Shown here: positions 46,948 through 58,394 of the stretch, one piece after another
Layout: each line of letters opens with the position of its first letter
Position numbering within the stretch: position 1 is the stretch's first letter
Assembly: GCA_018902385.1 (NCBI GenBank)
Contig: JABSSW010000036.1
Coordinates: 1-64,000, forward strand
From: Physcia stellaris
Taxonomy: Eukaryota; Ascomycota; Lecanoromycetes; Caliciales; Physciaceae
Direction of reading: 5' to 3'
DNA: 64,000 nt
The notes under the pieces: model-generated
Seen by the model: only the letters and a program-made list of their open reading frames with translations
Told to the model about the DNA's origin: nothing
Databases searched by the model: none
Translations under genes and position numbers: made by a program

Positions 46948-48772
46948 ATGAATCACGGCGGTTCTCGGGGATCAACAAGCTACAGCCGCGATAAGATACG
47001 CGATCACCAAAGAAAAACTTCCGACTCGCCCGCGATGAAGCTCCAATCCATTGACTCGGATCTTGACGCGACTTCCTCGACCAAACGCAAGGTGAGCAGA
47101 AACTTCATTTCATTCATTCCCTCTGTGAATATGAATACTTGATACTGTGCAACATCAAAAGACGTTGGGAGCAGGGTGGGACAGGCAATTTCCACAGCTG
47201 TCAACTGTCGATCTCCTTGCCAGTCTAACCCTTCCTGGCCTTTTGTATCCATTGGAATGCCAGTGAAATTACCTTATATACAGCCACTGACGACCACGGT
47301 AGTACTGCCCAACCCTTGAGAGGTTAGGTCTCGCACAGAATAGCATTTCCAATCCTCCCACCTTCGACATCCCGATTCCCCCCGTTCCTAGAAACCCTTC
47401 ACGACCTCCGTTGGTCAGAAGCAAAAGCTCAAGCTACCTCAGACCTACGAGACGGACGAAAAAGGAGAGTCCACCGGGCAATGACCAATTCTCATCGGTC
47501 GATGCCCAGTGGTATTTGAAACTCCCTCAGAAGGTACAGAAGAAGCACTTCACAAGGGACGAGCAATTCCTACTTGCCGGACATCGTGGATTCATTGGCC
47601 TTGAGACGCCATTCAGACTGCCCCAGCAAACCTCGCGTCGTCCGTCCGAACAGAGCATTCCCTCCCTACGACCTTCCACATCATCCACCTTGTCTTCTGA
47701 GTGTTCTTTGTACTGGGAAGCAAGACAAGATCCTGCGGATTCAGCCATCGATATGGATGACTTGATGATGGACGAGCTCCGCTGGATGGACGAACAGAAC
47801 ATCGACTTAAGGCTGGACGACTACCACATTCACGTCATCCAGGCTTCATCACCTCGGAAATCCTGGTCATCTCACCGTCGCCCTTCATTCCGTCGAAACC
47901 CCATCTCTCCGATTTCCCCCACCAACTCTGGAAACACGACCAGACAGCCAGCATCTCGCATAGCCACACCCATTCAAGACACCTTCCCAGCATCAATATC
48001 CACAATCCCTTCGATCCCTTCAAGTCCAAAAACCCACTGCCGCCGTGAAACCCAAAACTTCCTCCCCATCCACCAAAACCGGCCCTCCTCCGACTCTTCC
48101 ACAACACGCCACTACCATTACCAAGACCCGGAAGCACGACTCAAACTCCGCGTCTGGCTCGCTTCGACCTCGAAATTTGACGAAGCCATCGAATATGGAT
48201 TCCCCTCTCTCGAAGACCCAAAAGACTACCAAGAAACGACCACATTCCCCATTCAAGGCCGGCCTTCCCTCTCATCCCACCGTTTCAAGACCGCGCCCGC
48301 TGCCTCGCAGACCTTTTTCGACGACAGCAGTCCCTCGGTCTTCAACGCCTTCGACGGTCCCTCGGACGAAGACGACACCTCCAGCCTCCCGGACCTGGAA
48401 ATGCCGTGCACGCCCTCGTCCACCGCGCTGCACACCACGCACCTCCTGCCCACCACCTCCGCCTCATCGTCCACCACCTCCACCTCGCCCTTCTCCCCCT
48501 CGGCAGAGCTCCAATCCAGCCTCAAGCCCAAACTCCGCTACTTGGCCCCCGACGGCAGCGAGAGTCGGCAAATGACGCTGCGCATGACGCTCACGAGGCC
48601 GGATCTGAGGGACAAGGAGGATGTGGGCAAGTGGGGCGTTCGGAAGGATCCGTTGGCGTTGGAGGAGCTGCCGAGGGGGGAGGATGGGAGGGTCGTGTGG
48701 GATGAGAAGGAGAATTCGAGGGGGAGGGGCGTTGTGGGGAGGATGTGGAGGAGGGTCAGTGGGAGGGATTGA
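46948..48772 (+). CDS. Unknown Ser/Pro-rich fungal protein
   Basis: I model two exons (46948-47091, 47339-48772) summing to 1578 nt, giving 525 aa. A start at 47035 would shorten it by 29 residues. The open frame of the main exon has no upstream ATG. A GTGAGC donor after STKRK and a CACAG acceptor give an in-phase junction, with a 247-nt intron, the longest in the island. The only conserved-looking block is AQWYLKLPQKVQKKHFTRDEQ (about residues 88-108), which I recall from uncharacterised ascomycete proteins. An acidic helix (DMDDLMMDELRWMDEQNIDLRL) follows. The rest is disordered and rich in Ser, Pro and Thr, with a basic C-terminus. No enzyme or membrane feature is seen; the function is unknown. 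Confidence 0.65.
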
Positions 48773-49419
48773 GCGCAGATAGTAATACGTGAGGGGAGAT
48801 GTCCCGGTTCTGTTCTGGTGAAAGAAGAAGCGGAGGGAGGGAAAGTAAGAAGGCAAGGATCGGATAACCGTGGCATTTCAGCGATTTACATTTGGAGCGA
48901 AGGGGAGGCGGGCGTTTTTAGCATTGGCTTCTAGCGATTGGGGGGATGATAGTTATGATCTTGTAACATAAGACTGCGGCATCTAGAGCCGGAAAAAAAA
49001 TAGCATGGGAGCTTAATGGCTTTCGATCCACTCAATCTAGGCATTCTGGCTATCCAGCTTCTCTTTAACTGTAAGATCACCCCCTAGATTGCCCGACTCG
49101 AACTCCGGGTTCTAGAATGCAAAGTACACCTTACCAGAAAGAGGTTTTTGGAGTCATCAGCGTTCAAACTCCAGCATTTCGGATTCTATCGAGTACGTAC
49201 CTAGACAGGATGAACCTTCTCAGAGCAAGCTTCTATGCAAACGCAATAATATGCACGATATAACCCCCCCCTCCAATTCCCAAATACAATAAGGATCCCA
49301 TCGCTGTTGTACTATTTACAAGATGCATTACCACGACCTCTTCCCCTCCCCTCTCTCAATTCCTCTTACAATTCCCGTACTCAATTCAGTCTCCCTCCCT
49401 CGACCCACCCACCCACCAC
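48773..49419. other. Convergent intergenic region with a tRNA-like fragment
   Basis: No protein gene is supported. On the minus strand, 49142-49083 reads CTGGTAAGG...CTTTGCATT...CCCGGAGTTCGAGTCGGG. This recalls a tRNA D-arm, an anticodon loop with TGC and a T-loop (GTTCGA), but the T-stem pairs only four bases and I find no acceptor stem. It could be a decayed tRNA or a SINE head, or chance. Confidence 0.25.
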
Positions 49420-52400
49420 CTACTCAGCAAGCACCATCCTCAACATAGCCAAAAACCCGTCCCTCAAGCCCCCCAGCTCCTTGACAACAGGCTTCACCGG
49501 CTCCCCCGCCGTCCGCCGCAAATGATCCTGCCGTCTCACCCTCCTCTTGCGCTCCGCGGCAATGGGATCCGCATCCTCAGCCTGATCCTCGCTCTCCTCA
49601 TCGCCCTCCTCAAACGCCTCGCTATCCCTCAACTCCGCCACATCCGCCTCATCGAGCCCGAAATCGCTGGTGCGGAACGCGTTGCTGCCGGGCGCGGAAG
49701 CGTGCTCGGCGGCCATTTTCTGGCGCGTCTTGTCGTGGTGCCATTTCTTGCGCTCCTCCTGCCACCGGATGAGGGCGTCGATCTCGGCTATGCTGGCGGA
49801 TTGGGAGATGGAGCGGACGGAGACGGCGCCTTGGAAGAGGGCGTTCATGTCCAGCTTGCCGCCCTGGGGCCCGTGCCGCAGGAACTCGAGGATGCCTTCC
49901 AGCCAGCTCATGATCTGCGTGAAGAGCCCGTTGTCGTGGATGTGGACCTCGTGCACGAATTTGTAGAAACTGTCTTCGTGGCGCGCGCAGAGGTCGATGA
50001 AGGACTGCACGGTTTGGTTCGGGTCCGCGCTGACGTCTTGCCGTTGGGCTTGCGCGAGCACGGTGAACATGTCGTCTGCGAAGTTGGAGAAGTCGGTTAC
50101 GGAGGAGTAGACGTTGGCGGATTTGTAGACGCGCACCAGGGGTTCGTAGAAGATGGTGAAGAGGTCGCGGAAGAGTTGTAGCGTTACCGGTTCTTCGATG
50201 ATGGAGAGCATGCACGCTTTGTCGCGCTGGCGGGTATACATTTTCAGTATCTGCTTTAGGTTCGCGAAGAGGGAGGCGCCTGCTTTCATACTGTCGTCTA
50301 CGTTTTCCACGGCGTTGATCCAGGCTACGTAGGCGTTGAATACGGTGCCGATTTGAGGAGAGGTGAGTGGCGGTTCTATGTCTTCGGAGCGTAGGATTGC
50401 GACTATGAGATCCACGTCGTCTGAGGCGGCCGAGGCTCGGATGCTGTTTTTGAGGTCTTCCGGGGAATTGCAGAAGGTGCGAAGCTTGGAGCAGAGGACT
50501 GGGTCGTTTATTTTGAGGGCGACGGCGTCGATGGATTTTTGGAACGACTTGATGCCGTCGTTCAGGGCCATACCAAAGGCGCGTTGGGCGAGGGAGCGAG
50601 CGCCGAAGGGTTGGGCGAGGAAGAGGTCGAGGACGCCGCTCATCACGGCTGCTGGGTTGGCGAAGCGGATTACTTGCTTAAGGGCCGTGTATGGTATCAT
50701 TGAGTGTAAGCGTTTGGCTTGGGCGAACAGTTCGGGGGAGTTGTCTTCTGCGAGGAAGAGATGGTATATGGTGGCAGCCACTCTGCGGACGATTAGAGCC
50801 AGATCTGACAATGCGGACGACTTACTCTATCCGTAACCATTCGGCAAACTTCTGATATTCGATGCTCAAGTCTGCGATTTTCTCCTTGTCCTTGATTTCC
50901 TTGAAAAGCTTCGATAAACCATCTGACAAGATTGAGTACTGCATAGCTATTGATTGAATTGGACCTACTGCTCTCTACAATGTCCCGTCGAAACTTCTCC
51001 ATATACACATCTAATTCTCTTGCCCTCTGTCGAGCGATCTCGTAGAACTGACGCTGCTCTTCTATCCTCTTCTCATCCATATCCTTTCGCCTCCGGATGT
51101 CTCCTTTCTCTTCTTCATTTAAAGTTACAATGTTTGTGGTCAGGAACTCTTGCATTGCCTTTGATGCGGCTATTTGCTCGTTCTGCAGAAAAGTCCGTAG
51201 AAAAGCCCGCAAAGACACTCGCTGGTCCTCACGATATAGAACAACTTTCTCTCGTGTGTATTCCCCGGACGCCCTTGGCGAGTCACGTTGAGTTGAAGCC
51301 GATCGGCGGTGACCCATGAGATTCCGAAGAGAAGCTGTCTCTCCTGGACCATCCGGCGTCGTAGTATTTTGTGTAGAGACTGAAGAAACCGACGAAGCAT
51401 CGTCATCTCCGACGCCCAGAAACATGGAATGGGTTGAGCTTTTGTTCTTCCGCGGTAGTGGAGCAAGTATCTTTCCAGGTAGCTCTGTCCTCAATCGCTT
51501 GTGGAGCTTTGCAAAATCCCCATACCGCTTCCCAACATAGATGTCTGGCTGTCCTGCATGTCGGACTCGGATGATGAATTCCTACACCTGTCAGACATGG
51601 ACGTTCCAATCCGAGGGTTTGGCTTACTGCATGTTGATGGTACCTTACAGTACGCTTGATTGATGTTGTCCTAACACCTGCCACGTTGATGTCCCAGCCA
51701 TTTATCGCATGTCCTTCAGGCGCATTGACGAGTAAGCCTTGTTCACTGGCTCCACTGTCCACAACTTCGAGCTCAGAAAACCGTATTCTCTCCTCATAGC
51801 CCGATGCTGTGGGGATTCCGGATACCATCATCAGCTCGACTAGTTTCTCGGCTTTCATTGCAAGCTTCCGCCGCTTGGTCTCCTCCAAGCGGTCTTCTGA
51901 AGAAGAAATATGTTTCTCTGCAAAATGTTCCAGGAACTATCCGCTATCAGATCGTTCCTCACGCAAATCCTCTTGTCAACCTCACCACTTGCAATTTGTC
52001 TTGCCAAAACTCCTTCTCCCTCGCCCGGTCCAGGAACGGGAAGTTGCGGACATGATGGACGAAGATGTATCGTAGAATGGGAAGCTCTGAGTCCACAGGA
52101 GCAACCTCACCAAATTCGGATCTGAAGGGAGCGCCGAATCTTTGAAGTGCTGTTGGAGATGATAGTTCCGAAATCTCGTATTTGACTTGCTGTGACAACA
52201 GTTCCCGTTTCAGGTCTGTCAATTGTTAGATTCAAGACTGCCACCCGAATCAATGAGTAAATAAGCAGCTTACAGTGTTCTTGCTTCCCAGTGAGGGCGT
52301 GGCCAGGTGGAGGAGCTGTATCGTTTGGAGACATTATGTCATTCTTACTTCTTGACGGTAATGCTGTGCTTGATTGCTGTTCCACTATTGCGTCTCCCCC

Positions 52401-52457
52401 ATTAAGGGGCTGAATTGTACCATCGAGGGCTTTGACTTTGGGCGTTGAGTCAGCCAT
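49420..52457 (-). CDS. PX-domain protein with PXB and DUF3818 (Ypr097w-like)
   Basis: This is a phosphoinositide- and lipid-binding protein of the fungal PX/DUF3818 family; yeast Ypr097w is the reference member. Six exons (52457-52274, 52215-51986, 51936-51628, 51581-50969, 50922-50826, 50782-49420) sum to 2796 nt, giving 931 aa. The N-terminal PX-associated part contains LLSQQVKYEISELSSP and FWQDKLQ. The PX domain is split by an intron at HQHA|EFIIRVRHAG, then PDIYVGKRYGDFAKLHKRLR (phosphoinositide-binding Arg/Tyr) and a Pro-rich LAPLPRKNKS loop. A coiled-coil-like charged region (GDIRRRKDMDEKRIEEQRQF) leads to the long helical DUF3818 region ending in IRWQEERKKWHHDK and an acidic-basic tail. 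The fifth intron is only 43 nt. It shares a 411-bp upstream region with the kinesin gene. Confidence 0.88.
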
Positions 52458-52868
52458 TGGGGAGGGAGGAGAGTCAAAGAGGTAAACTATGGTAATGTTC
52501 TTTGTGCTCGATCATGCAAACTTGAAGCGTGCAGTCACTTGGCAATGCAGCATGCGCTGCGGCCAGCCGTGACGAATGCTTGCAGCATGATGGCGAAGAC
52601 GGGAATGAATTGATGACGACTCAGGCTACTCGGGTACCTCGTACTTGGCTTGGCTGCAGGCTAAGCATTGCGCTCTCTTTCCGCCGTGGACCCCTAAAAG
52701 CTTACCTAGAATTTGCCGAATGAACAGATGTTTACAGCCCGAGGCCGCGAAGCTCAGTCATTCGCGTTTCTTCGAGAGCACGCCTCGGCACGCCCTCAAT
52801 ATGGAAGAACGATCGATGTCACATCAGATTAGTACCTAAAGCTCAAATGGTGCTTTATCTTACTCACA
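52458..52868. promoter_or_regulatory. Divergent upstream region of the PX and kinesin genes
   Basis: These 411 bp separate the two start codons and must carry both promoters. No open frame or repeat is supported, and no motif can be named with confidence. Confidence 0.4.
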
Positions 52869-55800
52869 ATGGCCGGCGGAAATATCAAGGTCGTGGTCAG
52901 GGTGCGGCCCTTCAATGGGCGCGAATTCGATCGCAAGGCCAAATGCGTGGTGCAGATGAAAGATGCTCAGACCATCCTCATCCCTCCGCCAGATGCCGAG
53001 GAGCGACTTCGAGGATCGAAAGGAGGGAAAGCCGAAGGACAGAAGGTCTTCGCGTTCGATAAGAGCTACTGGTCATTCAATCGTGCCGACCCTCACTTCG
53101 CCGGGCAAGACAACCTTTTCGACGATCTTGGCTCTCCATTGCTCGACAATGCCTTCAAGGGATACAACAACTGTATATTTGCCTATGGACAAACAGGTTC
53201 GGGGAAGTCGTATAGTATGATGGGCTACGGTGAAGAGTCTGGGGTCATTCCAAGGATCTGCCAGAACATGTTTGAGCGGATCACCGAGCTTCAGAAGGAC
53301 AAGAACCTGACTTATACGGTCGAGGTTTCCTACCTGGAAATATACAATGAGCGCGTAAGGGACCTCTTGAACCCATCAACCAAGGGCAACCTGAAGGTCC
53401 GAGAGCATCCTTCAACAGGGCCGTACGTCGAAGATCTTGCGAAGCTTGTCGTCCGCTCATTTCCAGAGATACAGCATTTGATGGACGAGGGAAATAAGGC
53501 CCGAACGGTAGCGGCGACCAGCATGAATGAAACCTCAAGTCGTTCACATGCAGTTTTCACCTTGACTGTTACCCTGAAAAGGCATGACGTTGAGACTTCA
53601 ATGGATACAGAAAAGGTTGCGAAGATCAGTCTCGTCGATCTTGCCGGGTCGGAGCGTGCGACTTCAACAGGGGCAACAGGGGCTCGGTTGAAAGAGGGCG
53701 CCGAAATCAATCGATCTTTGTCGACGCTTGGCCGTGTGATTGCGGCGCTTGCAGATCTCTCGACGGGAAAGAAGAAGAATACGTCTATGGTCCCATACAG
53801 AGACTCTGTATTGACTTGGCTACTGAAAGATTCCCTAGGCGGCAATAGCATGACTGCTATGATTGCAGCAATATCTCCGGCCGACATCAACTTTGAAGAG
53901 ACGTTGAGCACGTTACGGTATGCTGACTCGGCGAAACGAATCAAGAATCATGCTGTAGTCAACGAAGATCCCAACGCTCGCATGATCCGCGAATTGAAAG
54001 AGGAGCTGGCACAACTAAGATCAAAGCTCAGCAGTGGCGCAACTTCTGGCGGCATCGCCGAGGAGCAGTATGCTCCAGATACGCCATTAGATCAACAGAT
54101 TGTTTCTATCGTGCAGGCAGATGGAAGCATCAAGAAGGTTTCGAAAGCTGACATTGCAGAACAGCTCAACCAATCAGAAAAGCTATACGAGGACTTGAAC
54201 CAGACATGGGAAGACAAACTCCAGAGAACAGAACAGATCCACAAAGAGCGCGAAGCTGCACTAGAAGAACTCGGTATCAGTATCGAAAAAGGCTTCGTGG
54301 GCCTGTCGACGCCCAAGAAGATGCCTCATCTAGTCAATCTGAGCGACGATCCTTTGCTTGCGGAGTGCCTTGTATATAACATCAAGCCCGGAACAACGGC
54401 GGTTGGAAATGTAGATGATCCCAATACGACATCTGAGATCCGACTCAATGGATCCAAAATCCATCCCGACCATTGCGCTTTCGAAAACGTCGATGGCCTT
54501 GTAACGCTCGTCCCGAAAGATGGTGCGGCTATCATGGTGAATGGTCTACGTCTTGAGAAGCCTAAGCGGCTTCGGAGTGGAGATCGTGTGATTCTGGGTG
54601 ACTTTCACATTTTCCGCTTCAATCATCCCCAAGAAGCTCGCGATGAACGCAAGGAGCAAAGTCTTTTGAGACATGCTATCACTACAAGTCAACTTGGATC
54701 ACCTATGCCAAGACCAGGACACAGCCGAACATTCAGTCGAGCCGATTCAGACACGGAGGGGGACGCGAGCAGGTCAGGCTCCCCTTTGCCACAGAGAAAT
54801 GGGCGGGACTCCGATTGGTCTTATGCGCGGAGGGAAGCCGCAGGGGCGATATTAGGAGCTGATCAGAAGATTGCGCATCTCACGGATGACGAGCTGGATT
54901 CTCTCTTTGACGATGTACAACGCGTACGAGCTGTTCGTAAAGGTCGGCCTGAGTCAAGGCTTTTTGGGCCTGATGATGAAGATTTTGAGTCAATCAGTTC
55001 CTACCCCCATCGAGAGAAGTACATGTCAAATGGTACAATCGATAATTACTCGCTCGATACTGCTCTCACGGTACCTAGTAGCCCACCGGAGGGCATGGAT
55101 GGTGTTGGTCTTGATGAGGAGAAGTATGAGTCACGCACTGATACGCCAGAGCGAATAGAAGATCAGGAGGGTCCTCAGGAGAGACCTAGTGTCGCTAATT
55201 CGGCCAGCCAAGGTTTGGAGGATCTGAAAAGCCAGAGCGAATCGATGGAAGAAGCCCTGAAGGTGGCCAAAGAAGACTTCGAGCGCCAAATACAACAGCA
55301 GAAGGAAGAATTCCAGCATCAATTGAAGCAAATTTCTAACGCACAGTCTCCAAGGATTACTCAAAACGGCTTCACCGACCTGCCTGATCCAGAGAAGGGC
55401 ATAGCGCGTCACTGGGTTACGAGATGGCGTCAGACCAGGTTTCTGCAAATGGCGGAGCTGGTACTTCAGCGGGCTGCGATCTTAAAGGAGGTACAAGTCA
55501 TGAGCCAAACCATGGACAAGAATGTGGTCTTCCAATATACTGTTGTGGATGAGGGTCAAAGTAGCTGCTCATCTTACGATTTGGTCTTGAGTGAGATACC
55601 TGGAGATGAAGATGAATCGCTTGAACTCGCTACTAAGCCTTGTATCGCAGTTCGCTTGATTGACTACCAGCATTCGGTTATCCATCTGTGGTCGATGGAG
55701 AAGCTGGAAAGCCGCTTACATGACATGCGTCAGATCCATCAGTACCTTTCTAAACCAGATATGGTGCAGCATTTTCAGCTTGAGAACCCTTTCATTGAAT

Positions 55801-57665
55801 CCTGCATGCCGCAATTTTCCTTGATAGGCGAGGCCAATGTTCCTCTGACTGCAGTCTTTGAAGCACACGTGCAAGATCATACGCTGGATGTTTTATCTAC
55901 GTATACGCATTCGACAATTGGCATTATCAGGTTATCCTTAGAGCCTTCTTCCACCCAGGCTCCCTCGACAATGCTAAAGTTCAACGTTGTCATGCATGAT
56001 CTGGTTGGATTCCCTGAGCACGAAGGCACTGATGTCCATGCACAACTATTCATTCCAGGTATCAGTGTCGAGGGTGGAGCAACAACCACACAGATAATCA
56101 ATGACTTTGATGAGCATCGCATCCGCTTCGAAAGTGTCCATAGCATGAGCCTCCCATTTAGTAGTCCTCGTACTGCCTCTTTACGTGTCTCTCTCTACGC
56201 CAGAGCCACTCCGATGCATATGGACAAACTGATTAGCTGGGACGAAATGCGAGAAGCTAGCGAAGATGAAGTCAAGCAAAGAGAGCATCAAGCTAAATCG
56301 CGTCTACCAGAGTCAGAATACTACATTCAGGAGCAGCATGATGTTTTCGCCAAAGTCAGGATATTGGAGCTCTCGGAGTCGGGAGAATATTTACCAGTCG
56401 AGGCGGAGCAGAACAGCAATCTCGATCCAGGAACTTATCAGCTTCGCCAAGGTCTACAGAGGAGGATTGTCGTCAATCTGTCCTACTCATCAGGCGAATC
56501 ATTACAATGGAAATATGTGAAATCTCTTCGTGTTGGTGATATAAGGCTTCTCGATCCTGGAGCTACAATTCCTCATGCTAGCAGTCCGAGAGCAGACGTG
56601 TCACTTGGGTTCGTTGATGAGCCCAAGCTTGCGGAAAACGGCAATGGGGTGAAAGAGCTGACTGTCATTGGTCAATGGGACTCAAGCCTTCATGGATCAA
56701 CTTTGCTCGATAGGCCCACCGGTGAAGGCTACACTATACAGATTTCTCTTTCGGTTGAAATCATATCAGCACGAGTCAAAGCACCAATGACTTTCTCGCT
56801 TGACCAGAACGTCCAAATGCGTCCTCGGGGCTGGCTTCGCCCGCAATCACTCTTCAAGCAACTTTGGAAGACCGCTAGAATTGTACATACTACTTCTGGG
56901 ATGTTTTCTGTAATCCTGAAACCAGCTTCTCCAAGCCGCGCTGCCGATATCTGGAGAATGGACTCGAACAATGACTATATCAATGGGGAAGAGATGCTTT
57001 CGGAATGGAAGCCCAGAGGCGTCAGCCTTGTTCGTGACTTCATCAAGGCAAAGCAGGCTCAGCAGCGCAGATCGGATGTCGCAGCAGTAAAAGCTTATTT
57101 AAAGAGACATAATCTACTCGCTCGTACCGATCCAGATGAGGAAAAGCTCGCGCACGATCAGCAGATCCTTGAGAGATGCCTGTCGCTGTGGACCCGTCCT
57201 TCCACTGATGTTGCCATTCCATCACTCTCCCCCCTGTCAAGTGTAACAGCGAACTCCACGACAAGTACTCAATCACCATCACCGTCGCGTCCGCGTCTGA
57301 TTCCTAGCATAAGATTTATACCTAAGAATCCTTTAGTACTAATGTCATCGTATGTTCTGTCACCGACACCTACATCCCAAACGCGCTGGGCCCGCCATTT
57401 CGCAGAATTGCGACCTCCTTATCTTCATGTCTATAATGTGCCATCCGGTGAGCAAGCCTTTATTATCAATCTACGACATGCCAGGATAGACACCGATCCA
57501 CCGCTGCAACATCTACTCTGCGGCGATGGTGGTCAAGCAGCAGGATGGGGGAAGAACGTCTGGGCAGTCTATGGCGCAATGAACACCTGGCTTTTTGCAG
57601 CAAGGAGCGAGAAGGAAAAGAGTGAATGGATTCTTGCTGTCGACGAAGCTTTTATGGGCGAGTAA
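52869..57665 (+). CDS. uncA: Kinesin-3 motor, Unc104/KIF1A type (UncA)
   Basis: This plus-end microtubule motor carries early endosomes and vesicles in hyphae. It is a single exon of 1598 aa, the family length. The motor domain spans residues 1-370: KVVVRVRPFNGRE, P-loop GQTGSGKS (107-114), switch I NETSSRSHAVF, switch II VDLAGSERA, and NRSLSTLGRVI. A family-typical coiled coil follows the neck (IRELKEELAQLRSKL). An FHA domain lies near 490-600 (VYNIKPGTTAVGN, RLNGSKIHPDHCAFEN). Then come a Ser-rich linker, a second coiled coil (MEEALKVAKEDFERQIQQQ), the KIF1B/DUF3694 region, and a C-terminal PH domain (about 1490-1598: RWARHFAELRPPYLHVYN...WLFAARSEKEKSEWI) for phosphoinositide cargo binding. 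It is intact, with no missing key residue seen. Confidence 0.95.
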   Translation: MAGGNIKVVVRVRPFNGREFDRKAKCVVQMKDAQTILIPPPDAEERLRGSKGGKAEGQKVFAFDKSYWSFNRADPHFAGQDNLFDDLGSPLLDNAFKGYNNCIFAYGQTGSGKSYSMMGYGEESGVIPRICQNMFERITELQKDKNLTYTVEVSYLEIYNERVRDLLNPSTKGNLKVREHPSTGPYVEDLAKLVVRSFPEIQHLMDEGNKARTVAATSMNETSSRSHAVFTLTVTLKRHDVETSMDTEKVAKISLVDLAGSERATSTGATGARLKEGAEINRSLSTLGRVIAALADLSTGKKKNTSMVPYRDSVLTWLLKDSLGGNSMTAMIAAISPADINFEETLSTLRYADSAKRIKNHAVVNEDPNARMIRELKEELAQLRSKLSSGATSGGIAEEQYAPDTPLDQQIVSIVQADGSIKKVSKADIAEQLNQSEKLYEDLNQTWEDKLQRTEQIHKEREAALEELGISIEKGFVGLSTPKKMPHLVNLSDDPLLAECLVYNIKPGTTAVGNVDDPNTTSEIRLNGSKIHPDHCAFENVDGLVTLVPKDGAAIMVNGLRLEKPKRLRSGDRVILGDFHIFRFNHPQEARDERKEQSLLRHAITTSQLGSPMPRPGHSRTFSRADSDTEGDASRSGSPLPQRNGRDSDWSYARREAAGAILGADQKIAHLTDDELDSLFDDVQRVRAVRKGRPESRLFGPDDEDFESISSYPHREKYMSNGTIDNYSLDTALTVPSSPPEGMDGVGLDEEKYESRTDTPERIEDQEGPQERPSVANSASQGLEDLKSQSESMEEALKVAKEDFERQIQQQKEEFQHQLKQISNAQSPRITQNGFTDLPDPEKGIARHWVTRWRQTRFLQMAELVLQRAAILKEVQVMSQTMDKNVVFQYTVVDEGQSSCSSYDLVLSEIPGDEDESLELATKPCIAVRLIDYQHSVIHLWSMEKLESRLHDMRQIHQYLSKPDMVQHFQLENPFIESCMPQFSLIGEANVPLTAVFEAHVQDHTLDVLSTYTHSTIGIIRLSLEPSSTQAPSTMLKFNVVMHDLVGFPEHEGTDVHAQLFIPGISVEGGATTTQIINDFDEHRIRFESVHSMSLPFSSPRTASLRVSLYARATPMHMDKLISWDEMREASEDEVKQREHQAKSRLPESEYYIQEQHDVFAKVRILELSESGEYLPVEAEQNSNLDPGTYQLRQGLQRRIVVNLSYSSGESLQWKYVKSLRVGDIRLLDPGATIPHASSPRADVSLGFVDEPKLAENGNGVKELTVIGQWDSSLHGSTLLDRPTGEGYTIQISLSVEIISARVKAPMTFSLDQNVQMRPRGWLRPQSLFKQLWKTARIVHTTSGMFSVILKPASPSRAADIWRMDSNNDYINGEEMLSEWKPRGVSLVRDFIKAKQAQQRRSDVAAVKAYLKRHNLLARTDPDEEKLAHDQQILERCLSLWTRPSTDVAIPSLSPLSSVTANSTTSTQSPSPSRPRLIPSIRFIPKNPLVLMSSYVLSPTPTSQTRWARHFAELRPPYLHVYNVPSGEQAFIINLRHARIDTDPPLQHLLCGDGGQAAGWGKNVWAVYGAMNTWLFAARSEKEKSEWILAVDEAFMGE

Positions 57666-58394
57666 GAAAATGATGATGGGGAGAGATGAAGATTGGAACA
57701 GATCAACGTAATTGGAGTCAATGGCTTTCTGCCTACGAGGTGGTGGAGCCTTTTGGTGGAGCGATGTGATTGCTGGGGAAGGCAAGGTTCTGGTGACATA
57801 TTTTTCTGTTTTCTGGCATTCATGATACCCATCTATGCGAAATGTTTCGTTCTTCATGCACAAATCTTAGCGTCAATGTGCTGTCAGCTAAATGTATTTG
57901 GTTTACATCGCAGCGGTGGACAAGTAGAGTGCATACTGGGAGTGTGTCAACAGCACTTGTAATACCTCCCCAATCGCAGGCTTACCACTGGGCAGTTTCC
58001 CGCTACCGAAATCGAGATTCTGAGCGTTATCAAGGTTCCACGAGATTTGGAGTGAGTATGTGTGGATATGACATCTGTCGGCTTCAGTTTCGGGTTGTCT
58101 TGTGACTGGTCGAGTACCCTGGTACCTTTCCTTTGTCATTCACACCATCCATCCTGGCTCCTGCCCTCTGTGCTTCACATGCTTCGCTGTGCCTCCTCTT
58201 TGCTTACACTTCAGTGAGTAATTCCGGACTTCCCCTCAATCAATTCATGACTCTTGCTTGTCTCACATTCTCGCTCTGCCTAACATCAAAGTCAAATTAT
58301 AACCGAAGCCTGTCTCCCTTCAACGGCGACAGATACACTCCTAAGACATCTCTGCTTCTTTGAAGAAATCTGCATCCAAAAGCTACCAAACAGC
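57666..58394. other. Intergenic region, 729 bp
   Basis: This is the 3' region of the kinesin gene and upstream region of the P450. Short open frames (57693, 57842, 58133) have no domain or splice support. No RNA gene or repeat is seen. Confidence 0.4.

Noticed and set aside
49522-50181. 219-codon plus-strand open frame over the PX-DUF3818 gene
   Set aside because: It is antisense to a well-supported conserved exon and is a composition-driven shadow frame.
53330-53944. 204-codon minus-strand frame inside the kinesin motor domain
   Set aside because: The plus strand carries the motor with all nucleotide-binding motifs; the antisense frame has no recognisable domain.
57693-58363. Several 60-90 codon frames between the kinesin and P450 genes
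   Set aside because: No recognisable motif or convincing start; they overlap each other on both strands.
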